Source: an uncultured Brachyspira sp.
GTDB taxonomy: Bacteria; Spirochaetota; Brachyspiria; Brachyspirales; Brachyspiraceae
Assembly (NCBI RefSeq): GCF_949287625.1
Contig: NZ_CASEGO010000077.1
Coordinates: 1 to 14,248, forward strand
Length of the DNA: 14,248 bases
Reading direction: 5' to 3'
A program made the position numbers and the translations under genes. Below the pieces are notes generated by a model, which saw only the letters and a list, made by a program, of their open reading frames with translations, was not told the origin of the DNA and made no database searches. Each line of letters starts with the position of its first letter. Position 1 is the stretch's first letter. Positions 6,831 through 14,199 of the stretch are shown here, one piece after another.

Positions 6831-6865
6831 TAAAAAATGCTATCATATATTTATTATGATAGCAT
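6831..6865 (-). terminator. Intrinsic terminator of the hydrolase gene, directly before marR
   Basis: Bases 6837-6847 and 6855-6865 are perfect 11-bp reverse complements around a 7-nt loop. On the minus strand the stem is followed by six T (6836-6831). It lies about 35 nt after the hydrolase stop codon. The marR ribosome binding site begins only 3 nt after the T-tract. Confidence 0.8.
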
Positions 6866-6884
6866 ATAATTTATTTTTTGTTAA
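6856..6884 (-). promoter_or_regulatory. Possible marR promoter inside the terminator hairpin
   Basis: On the minus strand TTAACA (6884-6879) and TATCAT (6861-6856) are 17 nt apart, and TGC before the -10 makes it an extended -10 (TGN). Transcription would start near 6849, in the hairpin loop. Such RNA lacks the 5' arm and cannot form the terminator. The palindromic DNA also overlaps the -10, a usual place for an autorepressor site. Confidence 0.5.
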
Positions 6885-6900
6885 TAGCTTATATTATTAA

Positions 6901-7734
6901 TTATTGTTTACCTCTTTCTATTAATGAGTTTAAATATTTTTCCATATCTTCTTTTGACATAATAAATGGATTTTCTTCGCCGCTTTTCAAATTTCTTACT
7001 TTTTCTAAATTGGCATATCCGTTATCAGCAAATAAATGTGCTGTGAGAGAAACTCTTGCATCTCTTGATTGAGCTTCCTTTTTGAAATATTCTGCTGATT
7101 TTTTATATTCTGATATTAATTCTTTTTCTTTTGGAAGTCCTGTTCCGCCCCAAAGTACAGCAGTATATTCTTTTCCTCTGAATTTTACAGGAAAAATAAA
7201 AGAAGTGCATCCTGCAGTATGACCTGGCGTTTCTAATATGGTTATACTCATATCACCTAAAGTTATTACATCTTTATCCTTTGAATAAATATCAACTTTG
7301 GTCTTTGGAGAGCGAGGAGAATTTGCTCCAGTATTTAAATTGAGCATTAACTCCTCATCTGTTTTTGTTAATACAACTTTAGCTCCATATTTTTCTCTTA
7401 AATATTTTGCTCCGCCGTAATGATCTCCATGACCATGACTTAATATTATATATTTTAAATTTTTAGGGTCTAATCCAAAGCCTTTAATCCCTTCTTCTAT
7501 GAGTTTAGCATCTCTGTCGTCCCACATAGAATCTATAAGTATAAGTCCGTCAGAAGTATTTATTACCCAAGCAGCAACACTTACAGAGCCTATGCAGTAT
7601 ACATTATCAAATACTTTTGCAGGCTTTAGAGGAGTATTGTCATTTAGATAATCCATTGGTGTTTTTTCAGCTGCAAATAGTGAAAAAAACAACATTAAAA
7701 AAATGAAGCAAGTTTTTTGTAGTAGGTTCATCAT
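6901..7734 (-). CDS. Exported metallo-beta-lactamase-fold hydrolase
   Basis: A 277-residue protein with a signal peptide (hydrophobic residues 9-20, likely cleavage near AA-EK at 21-23), so it acts outside the cytoplasmic membrane or is anchored there. The metal site is complete: HGHGDH (100-105), His172 in PGHTAG and a third-site His233 in LTAHLF. This arrangement resembles subclass B3 beta-lactamases and related hydrolases. The HxHxDH core does not by itself show beta-lactam hydrolysis, and the natural substrate cannot be read from the sequence. The first of two adjacent ATGs is chosen because AGGAGG (7746-7741) lies exactly 6 nt upstream. It has a near-consensus promoter with a palindrome in the spacer and its own terminator, then marR follows on the same strand. 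That context suggests an inducible gene controlled by the regulator. Confidence 0.88.
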   Translation of the reverse strand: MMNLLQKTCFIFLMLFFSLFAAEKTPMDYLNDNTPLKPAKVFDNVYCIGSVSVAAWVINTSDGLILIDSMWDDRDAKLIEEGIKGFGLDPKNLKYIILSHGHGDHYGGAKYLREKYGAKVVLTKTDEELMLNLNTGANSPRSPKTKVDIYSKDKDVITLGDMSITILETPGHTAGCTSFIFPVKFRGKEYTAVLWGGTGLPKEKELISEYKKSAEYFKKEAQSRDARVSLTAHLFADNGYANLEKVRNLKSGEENPFIMSKEDMEKYLNSLIERGKQ

Positions 7735-7765
7735 TTTTTACCTCCTATTGATATTTTATGCTATA

Positions 7766-7794
7766 AATATAATACGTATACGTACTATTGTCAA
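7766..7794 (-). promoter_or_regulatory. Strong promoter of the hydrolase gene
   Basis: On the minus strand a perfect TTGACA (7794-7789) and TATATT (7771-7766) are separated by 17 nt. The start would lie near 7759, leaving a leader of about 25 nt that contains AGGAGG. It is one of the best -35/-10 pairs in the window. Confidence 0.75.
7769..7788. promoter_or_regulatory. Palindromic operator candidate between -35 and -10
   Basis: Tacgtatacgta (7773-7784) is a perfect 12-bp palindrome. It extends to a 20-bp near-palindrome with one mismatched pair (7772/7785). It fills the spacer of the hydrolase promoter, where bound repressor would exclude RNA polymerase. The two CG steps per strand are unusual in this AT-rich DNA. 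The adjacent MarR-family protein is the natural candidate binder; an unlinked TetR-type repressor is the alternative. Confidence 0.6.
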
Positions 7795-7858
7795 TATGTA
7801 ATTTTTATATAAAAAATAAAAAAATTCTATATTTGATTATTATAATAATTTTCATATA

Positions 7859-7867
7859 TGTTATAAT
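7859..7867 (+). promoter_or_regulatory. Extended -10 promoter of the ankyrin gene
   Basis: TGTTATAAT matches TGN-TATAAT exactly. The only -35-like hexamer (TTGATT, 7833-7838) is 23 nt away and too far, so activity would rely on the extended -10. The start would lie near 7874, giving a leader of about 21 nt. Confidence 0.5.
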
Positions 7868-7894
7868 GAAATATATCTTATTTTGGAATGAATT

Positions 7895-9043
7895 ATGTTA
7901 AGAAGGTTAGTATTTATAATTTTGATTTTATCTTTAAATATTTTGTATTCTCAAGAGGAGCAGGAGCCTCCTGTTAATATACCAATAATAAAAGTTGTTG
8001 CAAACAATGATATTAATGGCTTAAAAAAGCTAATAAATGAAGGTTCTGATATTAATATAAAAGATGCTGAGGGAAACACTCCCTTAATATGGGCTTCACT
8101 TTTAGGATATGAAAAAATAGTTAAGGAGCTTTTAGCAAATGGAGCTGATATTAATATGGGTAACAGTTTTGGAAATACACCAATAATGGCAGCTGTTCTT
8201 GAAGGAAATAACGGCACTTTAAGAGAACTTATATCTAATGGTGCTGATTTAAATGCTAAAAATAAAGATGGATGGACTGCTTTAATGTGGGCTTGTGTTA
8301 AAGGAGACTTATCAGTATTTAGAATGCTTGTTAATGCTAAGGCTGATATAAATATAAAGGATATCAATGGCAGTACGCCTATTATGGTAGCTTCTGACAG
8401 CGGTTATTCATCAATTGTAAAAGAATTAATAAAATTAGGCTGTGATGTTAATCAAAAAAATAATTTTGGGGATACTGCTTTGATGATGGGCTCTATTATT
8501 GGCGATGTAACAATTGTAAGAGAGTTAATTAAAGCTGGGGCTAATATAAATGAAAAAGGCTCTAATGGAGGAAGTGCTTTGATATATGCAGCAAGATTTG
8601 GAAAAATAGATGCTGTCAGAGAATTAATAAAAAACAATGCTGATGTAAATATATCGGCTGATGATGGTACTACTCCAATATTGGCTGCATGTATAGACGG
8701 ACATAGCGATGCAGTAAAAGAACTTATAAAAGCTAATGCTGATATTAATAGGGCTGATAATGTAGGTTATAATCCTTTGATAGTTTCTGCAATAGAGGAT
8801 CATATAGTTATTGTAGAGGCACTTATTGATGCGGGTGCTGATATAGATTTTTCTACAAAAGAGGGATACACTCCATTAATGGGGGCTGCTATAAAAGGAA
8901 ACATTGAAATGGCTCAGGTTCTGCTTGATGCGGGTGCTGATATTAACCATAAAGCAAATAATGGAAAAACTGCTTTGATAATGGCTGAAGAAAAAGAACA
9001 GGAAGATATGGTTAATTTTTTAAAGGCTAATGGGGCTAAATAG
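7895..9043 (+). CDS. Exported ankyrin-repeat protein
   Basis: A 382-residue protein: an N-terminal signal sequence (LRRLVFIILILSLNILYS, 2-19), a short acidic linker, then ankyrin repeats to the end. The repeats are exactly 33 residues: a first one at 28-60, nine at 61-93, 94-126, 127-159, 160-192, 193-225, 226-258, 259-291, 292-324 and 325-357, and a C-terminal cap at 358-382. Most keep the consensus xTPLxxAxxxGxxxxVxxLIxxGADINxxxxxG. There is no catalytic domain, so it is a binding scaffold in the periplasm or outside the cell; a lipobox is not evident. Its ligand is unknown. Only a weak GGA (7885-7887) precedes the ATG, and it stands alone between the divergent hydrolase gene and the DUF58 gene. 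Confidence 0.92.
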   Translation: MLRRLVFIILILSLNILYSQEEQEPPVNIPIIKVVANNDINGLKKLINEGSDINIKDAEGNTPLIWASLLGYEKIVKELLANGADINMGNSFGNTPIMAAVLEGNNGTLRELISNGADLNAKNKDGWTALMWACVKGDLSVFRMLVNAKADINIKDINGSTPIMVASDSGYSSIVKELIKLGCDVNQKNNFGDTALMMGSIIGDVTIVRELIKAGANINEKGSNGGSALIYAARFGKIDAVRELIKNNADVNISADDGTTPILAACIDGHSDAVKELIKANADINRADNVGYNPLIVSAIEDHIVIVEALIDAGADIDFSTKEGYTPLMGAAIKGNIEMAQVLLDAGADINHKANNGKTALIMAEEKEQEDMVNFLKANGAK

Positions 9044-9113
9044 TTTTTATGTAATTTTTATTACAAAATAATAATGCTTTATAAAACTCATAGTATTGTT
9101 TTTTATTCTTTAA

Positions 9114-9122
9114 TGATATAAT
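9114..9122 (+). promoter_or_regulatory. Extended -10 promoter of the DUF58 gene
   Basis: TGATATAAT matches TGN-TATAAT. A -35-like TTGTTT (9096-9101) is 15 nt upstream, slightly short. The start would lie near 9129, about 31 nt before the ATG. No convincing terminator separates the ankyrin gene from it, so read-through is also possible. Confidence 0.5.
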
Positions 9123-9159
9123 ATTAATCCGCAATAAATATTTAATAAATAGGTTATAT

Positions 9160-10047
9160 ATGTTTACAAATAATAATATGACAACTTCCGAATTACTTAA
9201 GTCTGTAAGACAAATAGAGATAAAAACTTCAAAAATAGTTAACTCATATTTTGCAGGACAGTATCATTCTGCTTTTAAGGGGCAGGGTATAGAGTTTGAT
9301 GAGGTGAGAAAATATACTGTTGGTGATGATGTTAGGGCTATGGATTGGAAGGTAAGTGCAAGATATAATGAACCTTTTATTAAACGTTTCAGAGAAGAGA
9401 GAGAATTAAGCGTTATAATACTTGCTGATTTTTCTGCTTCTACTGATTTTGGGTTTACAAAAACAAAGCATAATCTGATTGTAGAGCTTAGTGCTTTGCT
9501 TAGTTTTTCGGCTTTAAAAAATAATGATAAAGTTGGTCTTTTAATATTTACTGATACGGTAGAAAAATTTATTCCTTTAAATAAAGGCAGAAATCATGTA
9601 CTTAGAATAATAAGAGAGCTTATAGAGTTTGAACCTAAAAGTGCAAATACAAATATAGCAAATGCTTTAGAATATTTTAACAGAATACAAAAAAGAGACA
9701 GCATAACATTTTTAATAACTGATGCCTGTGCCGATTTACCTAAAAAAGAAATAGATATTACAAGAAAACGCCATGATTTTATTGTATGTTTGGTTAATGA
9801 TGATTTGGAATACAATCTTCCTAATTTGGGAGGCACTTTGGTATTGTCTGATTTAGAAAATGAAGATTATGTTTACTTCGATATGTCTAATAAACGTATA
9901 AGAGAAGCCTATTTTAATGAGCAGAATAACATTATGGAAGATAGGCTTAATTTCCTTAAAAGAAATTCTATAGAAAAAATAGTTTTAGATACTTCAAGTG
10001 ATTATGTTACCGAAGTTATGAAGTTTTTTGTTAAGAGAAGAAGATAA
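9160..10047 (+). CDS. DUF58 domain protein with von Willebrand A-like fold
   Basis: A 295-residue cytoplasmic protein without membrane segments. The DUF58 signature is complete: GQGIEFDEVRKYTVGDDVRAMDW (41-63) then KVSAR and EPFIKRFREERE (71-82). The following vWA-like part begins with DFSAS (90-94), which fits a DxSxS metal-ion (MIDAS) motif. By family knowledge DUF58 proteins are usually encoded next to a MoxR-type AAA+ ATPase and often to membrane vWA proteins (the Bat/aerotolerance type cluster), where they help complex assembly or stress tolerance. No such partner is in this window, so here the gene looks orphaned. The ATG has only a weak AGG (9151-9153) upstream; a second in-frame ATG at 9178 has no ribosome binding site. 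The precise function is unknown. Confidence 0.9.
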   Translation: MFTNNNMTTSELLKSVRQIEIKTSKIVNSYFAGQYHSAFKGQGIEFDEVRKYTVGDDVRAMDWKVSARYNEPFIKRFREERELSVIILADFSASTDFGFTKTKHNLIVELSALLSFSALKNNDKVGLLIFTDTVEKFIPLNKGRNHVLRIIRELIEFEPKSANTNIANALEYFNRIQKRDSITFLITDACADLPKKEIDITRKRHDFIVCLVNDDLEYNLPNLGGTLVLSDLENEDYVYFDMSNKRIREAYFNEQNNIMEDRLNFLKRNSIEKIVLDTSSDYVTEVMKFFVKRRR

Positions 10048-10137
10048 TTTTTATTTTTTTATTATTTATAATATTAATCTATTTTTATTTTTTATTAATA
10101 ATATATAATATTCTCTATATTTTTTTAGAGTTTTATT

Positions 10138-11493
10138 ATGACAAAAGACATGACGGTTGGAAGTCCGTTTAAAACTATAATATATTTCTCTATACCTATG
10201 CTTGTAGGAGGAATATTTCAGCAGTTTTATGGAGTGGCAGATACGATTATAATAGGTAAGTTTGTAGGTTCTAGGGCTTTGGCAGCCATTGGTGCTGCTA
10301 CTTCAACTATGTTTTTCTTTTTATCATTTGCTATAGGATTTACCAATGCATTTTCTATAGTAATGGGTCAGTTCTTTGGGGCTAAAAATGAGACTATGCT
10401 TAAAAGAACTTTTTTAAACTCTATATATGTTACATTATTTAGTTCTGTAATATTATTAATATTAGGATTATTTTTTTCAAGACCTCTTATGGTATTGTTA
10501 AAAACGCCTGATGATATTATAAATAATTCGGTGCTCTATTTGCAAATATGTGTCGGCTTATCATTCGGACAGCTTATTTATAATGGGGCTGCAAGTATAT
10601 TAAGGGCTTTAGGAGACAGCAAAACTCCATTATATTTTCTTATACTTACAACCATTGTTAATATTATATTAGATTTGGTATTTGTTGCTTTATTAAATAT
10701 GAATGTGGGAGGTGCTGCAATAGCTACTGTAATATCTCAGATAATTTCTGCTTTTTTAAGTGTATTATACATTATCAAAAAATTTCCTATGCTGAAATTA
10801 AGCAAAGATGACAGAGTGTTTGATTTTGATAATTTATTTATGATAATAAAAATAGGTTTTTCTATGAGTATTCAAGCTGTATTTTTATCTATTGGGGAGA
10901 TGATTATAAGCGGAGTAGTTAATACTTTTGGCACTAATGTTGTAGCATCATATACCACTGGAAACAGAATAAGTCAGTTTGCATCTATGGCTTATTTTGT
11001 TATATCAGAGGCTTTTGCTGTTTATGTGGCACAAAATTTTGGAGCATGCAAATTTGAAAGGATTAAAGAAGGTTTTAAAAGTATAATAATACTTTCTCTC
11101 TCTTTAAGTATATTAGCAGCTGTTATTATATTTTTGTTTGGAGATCATTTAATAGAGCTTTTTATATCAAAAAATGATATGTATATAGATACTATAAAAG
11201 ATATATGCAGAGGCTATTTAAGGATATCATCATTATTTTATCCATTTTTGGCTATAATACTTTTATATAATAATTCTATAAGGGCTATAGGAAATGCTTT
11301 TATTCCTCTAATGTCTGGAATAGCTGAGCTTATTATTAAGGTAGGAGGCTCTGTATTTTTATCTATACCTTTTGGATATGTAGGGATATGGTTTGCAAAT
11401 CCAGTAGGCTGGGCTATAGGTATAATTCCTACTTGTATTTATTTTCATATGTACGCTTTTAAAACAAAAAAAATGATAGACTTGTATCTATAA
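10138..11493 (+). CDS. MATE-family multidrug exporter
   Basis: A 451-residue inner-membrane protein with about twelve hydrophobic segments in the two-bundle MATE arrangement. The family start (PFKTIIYFSIPMLVGGIFQQFYGVADTIIIGKFVG, residues 10-44) is clear, and the related second-half start follows near residue 235 (IIKIGFSMSIQAVFLSIGEMIISGVVNTFG). The conserved GAASILRALGDSKTP (155-169) is present. MATE transporters export cationic or hydrophobic drugs in exchange for Na+ or H+; the substrate cannot be read here. TAGAG at 10126-10130 is the only ribosome binding site candidate before the ATG. A TATAAT lies at 10104-10109 without a good -35. No terminator is seen after it, but the next gene has its own strong promoter. 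Confidence 0.93.
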   Translation: MTKDMTVGSPFKTIIYFSIPMLVGGIFQQFYGVADTIIIGKFVGSRALAAIGAATSTMFFFLSFAIGFTNAFSIVMGQFFGAKNETMLKRTFLNSIYVTLFSSVILLILGLFFSRPLMVLLKTPDDIINNSVLYLQICVGLSFGQLIYNGAASILRALGDSKTPLYFLILTTIVNIILDLVFVALLNMNVGGAAIATVISQIISAFLSVLYIIKKFPMLKLSKDDRVFDFDNLFMIIKIGFSMSIQAVFLSIGEMIISGVVNTFGTNVVASYTTGNRISQFASMAYFVISEAFAVYVAQNFGACKFERIKEGFKSIIILSLSLSILAAVIIFLFGDHLIELFISKNDMYIDTIKDICRGYLRISSLFYPFLAIILLYNNSIRAIGNAFIPLMSGIAELIIKVGGSVFLSIPFGYVGIWFANPVGWAIGIIPTCIYFHMYAFKTKKMIDLYL

Positions 11494-11505
11494 AAATTAT
11501 ACTGC

Positions 11506-11534
11506 TTTACATTTATAATTAATTTTAGTATAAT
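11506..11534 (+). promoter_or_regulatory. Near-consensus promoter giving a leaderless rpn mRNA
   Basis: TTTACA (11506-11511) and a perfect TATAAT (11529-11534) are exactly 17 nt apart. With the usual 6-nt discriminator (aatatc) the first transcribed base is the A of the ATG at 11541. No Shine-Dalgarno is present. Confidence 0.7.
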
Positions 11535-11540
11535 AATATC

Positions 11541-12404
11541 ATGAGAGATATTAATGTATTAAATGATTATTTTGTGAGATATTTATTTTCATCTAAAGAC
11601 AGCAATTTAATATTACTTGATTTTATTAATTCTACAATGCTTGACGCCAATATGAAAACTTTTAGAAGTGTAGAGATTTTGACACCTTTTAACTATAAAG
11701 AAAATTATGATGATAAAGAAAGTATTGTTGACGTTAAATGCATTACACAAAATGGAACAGTTGTTATAATAGAGATTCAGCTTCAAGGTAATTCAAGATT
11801 TCCAGAACGCATATTATATTATTGGGCTTCTAATTACAGCAGACTTTTAAAGCAAGGTGAAAAGTATGATGCTTTAACTCCAGTAATTAGTATAAATTTG
11901 CTTAATTTCAATTTAGATGATAATGACTGTATACATTCCTGCTATATGATTTATGACACTAACAATAAAAGACTCCTTACAGATCATTTGCAGATACATA
12001 TAATAGAATTAAAGAAGTTTAAATATAATTTGCTTGAGCCTAATTTAAATTGCTGGCTTAAATTTTTCACTATGAAAGAAAAAGATAATAGGGAGGTTAT
12101 AATGTCAGAATTAGTAAAAGAAAAACCTATAATGGAAGAGGTACAGAAAAGATATAATAATTTTATAAAAGATAGGTTAATGATGAATGAGTACGATAAA
12201 AGAGAGGCTTATTTATATGGTAATCAGATAATGTTGGAAGAAGAAAGAAGATTAGGAATTGAAGAAGGTTTTAAAAAAGGTATAGAGAAAGGAATAAAAG
12301 AAAATCAAATATTAACTGCCAAAAATATGAAAAATAAAAATATCGATATAGCACTGATAAGCGATATTACAGGGCTTAGTATAAAAGAGATAGAAGAGTT
12401 ATAA
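11541..12404 (+). CDS. Rpn family recombination-promoting nuclease / PD-(D/E)XK transposase-like protein
   Basis: A 287-residue protein. The N-terminal half has the Rpn/PDDEXK nuclease layout: NDYFVRYLFSS (8-18), LTPFNYKE (47-54), then Asp64 in SIVDVKC and Glu78-Ile-Gln80 in VVIIEIQLQ, the E-x-Q variant of the E-x-K active site, followed by RFPERILYYWASNYSRLLKQG. The C-terminal part has the family's GxEEGxxxGxEKG stretch (239-251) and a short terminal helix pair (ISDITGLSIKEIEEL). By family knowledge, E. coli Rpn proteins are DNA nucleases that stimulate recombination, and related genes are abundant and multi-copy in some spirochaetes. No inverted repeats or target duplications were found at its ends, so a mobile element is not shown. 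Its promoter puts the transcript start on the ATG. Confidence 0.85.
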   Translation: MRDINVLNDYFVRYLFSSKDSNLILLDFINSTMLDANMKTFRSVEILTPFNYKENYDDKESIVDVKCITQNGTVVIIEIQLQGNSRFPERILYYWASNYSRLLKQGEKYDALTPVISINLLNFNLDDNDCIHSCYMIYDTNNKRLLTDHLQIHIIELKKFKYNLLEPNLNCWLKFFTMKEKDNREVIMSELVKEKPIMEEVQKRYNNFIKDRLMMNEYDKREAYLYGNQIMLEEERRLGIEEGFKKGIEKGIKENQILTAKNMKNKNIDIALISDITGLSIKEIEEL

Positions 12405-12436
12405 TAAAGCTATTTAATGTATATTAAAACTATTGA

Positions 12437-13387
12437 TTAAATATATTTATTTATAAAATTATTAATAGTACCCCAGTATAGACTTTCATCTTTCATTACC
12501 GCTGATATATGCCCGCCGTCTTTAATTATTAGCTTTTCTTTTTCTGAAGAGCATGAATTATAAAGTTTGTGTACCATATTGCAATTGACTAACTCATCTT
12601 TATCACCATGTATAAAGAGTATAGGTACTTTTGATTTTGATACGCTTTTTTGAACATTAATATCATCAAATGAAAAGCCAAGTCTGATCTTTGCCATTAT
12701 AGAAGTTAATTCCACTATCGGAAGAAAAGAAAATTTATATGCTATGTCAAGTCTTTCTTTTAACTGTTCGTATGCATTTGAAAAACCAGCATCTTCTATA
12801 ATTGCTTTTACATTATTTAAATCTTTATTTGAATCTTCATTTAAATTTTCACAGCTGCACATCATAACTGCATTTGCTCCCATTGAAATTCCGTATAGAA
12901 TAATTTTGGCGTTATTATAATTATTATTGATATACTTAATCCAAGCTAATACATCAAGCCTCTCTAAATATCCTAATGAATATATTTTTCCTTCACTTTC
13001 TCCATGACTTCTTAAATCTATAGCAAGTACATTAAATCCCATATTATAAAATTTTTCTATAAAATATTTCATATAAGAGCCTCTGCCTTCATATGGGTGA
13101 ACTATTATTATATATACATCGCTGTTATTATTTATTAAATGAGCATGAAGTTTTAAATTATCGCATGAAACTGTGCATACATCTTTTTGATTTTCTTCAA
13201 ACCATATTTTTCTTTTTTCTTTTATTAATTTTTTTTCTTCATCTTCTTCTTTTGTTTTTTCTTTTCTTTCAAAAAGTTTTTTATTAGTTTTTATAAGGAG
13301 CTTATTTACAAAATGATTTGCTGTAATTATCAGAATTACTGCAGTTATAATTATTACAGATAGTATTATATATAATGCTATTATCAT
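12437..13387 (-). CDS. Membrane-anchored alpha/beta hydrolase
   Basis: A 316-residue protein with one N-terminal membrane segment (about 2-23), then a highly charged Lys/Glu-rich coiled stretch (36-61) and a serine hydrolase domain. The catalytic triad can be placed: Ser168 in GISMGA, Asp264 in HGDKDELV and His293 in GGHISA. The oxyanion region reads VHPYEGRGS (96-104), and DLRSHGES (124-131) is typical of this group, which resembles the YqkD/YfhR-like hydrolases. The substrate is unknown; an esterase or peptidase role are both possible. It begins 5 nt after the stop codon of the ZIP gene, so the two are one operon and probably translationally coupled; the end of the upstream gene supplies a GGGTT as weak ribosome binding site. 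Only 32 nt separate its end from the convergent rpn gene, without a clear terminator. Confidence 0.9.
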   Translation of the reverse strand: MIIALYIILSVIIITAVILIITANHFVNKLLIKTNKKLFERKEKTKEEDEEKKLIKEKRKIWFEENQKDVCTVSCDNLKLHAHLINNNSDVYIIIVHPYEGRGSYMKYFIEKFYNMGFNVLAIDLRSHGESEGKIYSLGYLERLDVLAWIKYINNNYNNAKIILYGISMGANAVMMCSCENLNEDSNKDLNNVKAIIEDAGFSNAYEQLKERLDIAYKFSFLPIVELTSIMAKIRLGFSFDDINVQKSVSKSKVPILFIHGDKDELVNCNMVHKLYNSCSSEKEKLIIKDGGHISAVMKDESLYWGTINNFINKYI

Positions 13388-13392
13388 AAAAT

Positions 13393-14199
13393 TTAACCCA
13401 AAGCCACATCAAGAACCATCATAACGGCAAAACCAATTATAAAACCAAATACCCCAAAGTGATTATGTTCTTCAGCTACAGCCTCAGGTACAAGCTCCTC
13501 TACAACAACATATATCATAGCACCAGCAGAAAAAGATAATGCTATAGGAAGTATAAGCGTAAGTTTAGTAACAGCCAAAGCACCTATAACAGCAGCAATG
13601 GGTTCTACTATTCCAGATATAGCACCAAATAAGAAAGATTTTATATTTGATACACCTTTTGTTTTTAGAGGAAGTGATACGGCAGCACCCTCTGGAAAGT
13701 TCTGCAAACCTATAGCCAATGCTAATACTAAAGCAGCATTAAAAGTTACATCGGCATTTCCTATAGAGAAAGCTCCGAATGTTATTCCTACAGCGAGCCC
13801 TTCTGGTATATTATGCAAAGTTACAGCTAGAAATAAAAGTATATTTTTTGAAAGTTTTGTATTTGTTCCTTCTTTTTGTTCGTTTCCATTTACTATATGC
13901 ATATGAGGAAGTATTTTATCTAGCACCCATATAAAAAATGATCCAAATAAAAATCCGAAAGCAGGTATAACCCAATTCGGCAGATTAGTATTTTTTGATA
14001 ACTCTATAGAAGGTGCAAGTAATGACCAAAAACTAGCAGCCATCATAACTCCAGCAGCAAATCCGTACATAGAAGCAAATACTTTATGTTTAACTTCTTT
14101 CGAAAAGAAAAATACAAGTGATGAGCCTAATGCTGTAAAAGTAAATGTTATAGTTCCCCCAAATAATGCAAGTAATGCTGGGTTTATATTTTCCATCAT
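13393..14199 (-). CDS. ZIP family metal transporter (GufA type)
   Basis: A 268-residue inner-membrane protein with about eight hydrophobic segments that imports divalent metals such as zinc, judging by family. The two metal-binding helices are clear: HNIPEGLAVG (129-138) and QNFPEGAAVSLPL (166-178). Gln in place of His in the second motif is what the GufA/ZIP11 branch has. GIVEPIAA (196-203) and VVEELVPEA (232-240) are further conserved parts. A His-containing loop (PHMHIVNG, 98-105) between segments could be a metal-sensing or delivery loop. The first of two adjacent ATGs is used because AAGG (14210-14207) lies 7 nt upstream. A TATAAT occurs on the minus strand at 14243-14238, near the window edge, where the -35 cannot be judged. 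It is first in an operon with the alpha/beta hydrolase. Confidence 0.94.
   Translation of the reverse strand: MMENINPALLALFGGTITFTFTALGSSLVFFFSKEVKHKVFASMYGFAAGVMMAASFWSLLAPSIELSKNTNLPNWVIPAFGFLFGSFFIWVLDKILPHMHIVNGNEQKEGTNTKLSKNILLFLAVTLHNIPEGLAVGITFGAFSIGNADVTFNAALVLALAIGLQNFPEGAAVSLPLKTKGVSNIKSFLFGAISGIVEPIAAVIGALAVTKLTLILPIALSFSAGAMIYVVVEELVPEAVAEEHNHFGVFGFIIGFAVMMVLDVALG

Noticed and set aside
6901..7734. A true beta-lactamase resistance gene
   Set aside because: The metal ligands are present, but the fold is shared by many other hydrolases and nothing in the sequence shows beta-lactam specificity.
10113..10130. ctcta/tagag foldback that could hide the MATE ribosome binding site
   Set aside because: The stem has only five pairs with an 8-nt loop and is too weak to claim as a regulatory hairpin.
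11494..12436. Insertion sequence carrying the Rpn-family gene
   Set aside because: No terminal inverted repeats or target-site duplications were found around it, and Rpn-type genes often lack them.
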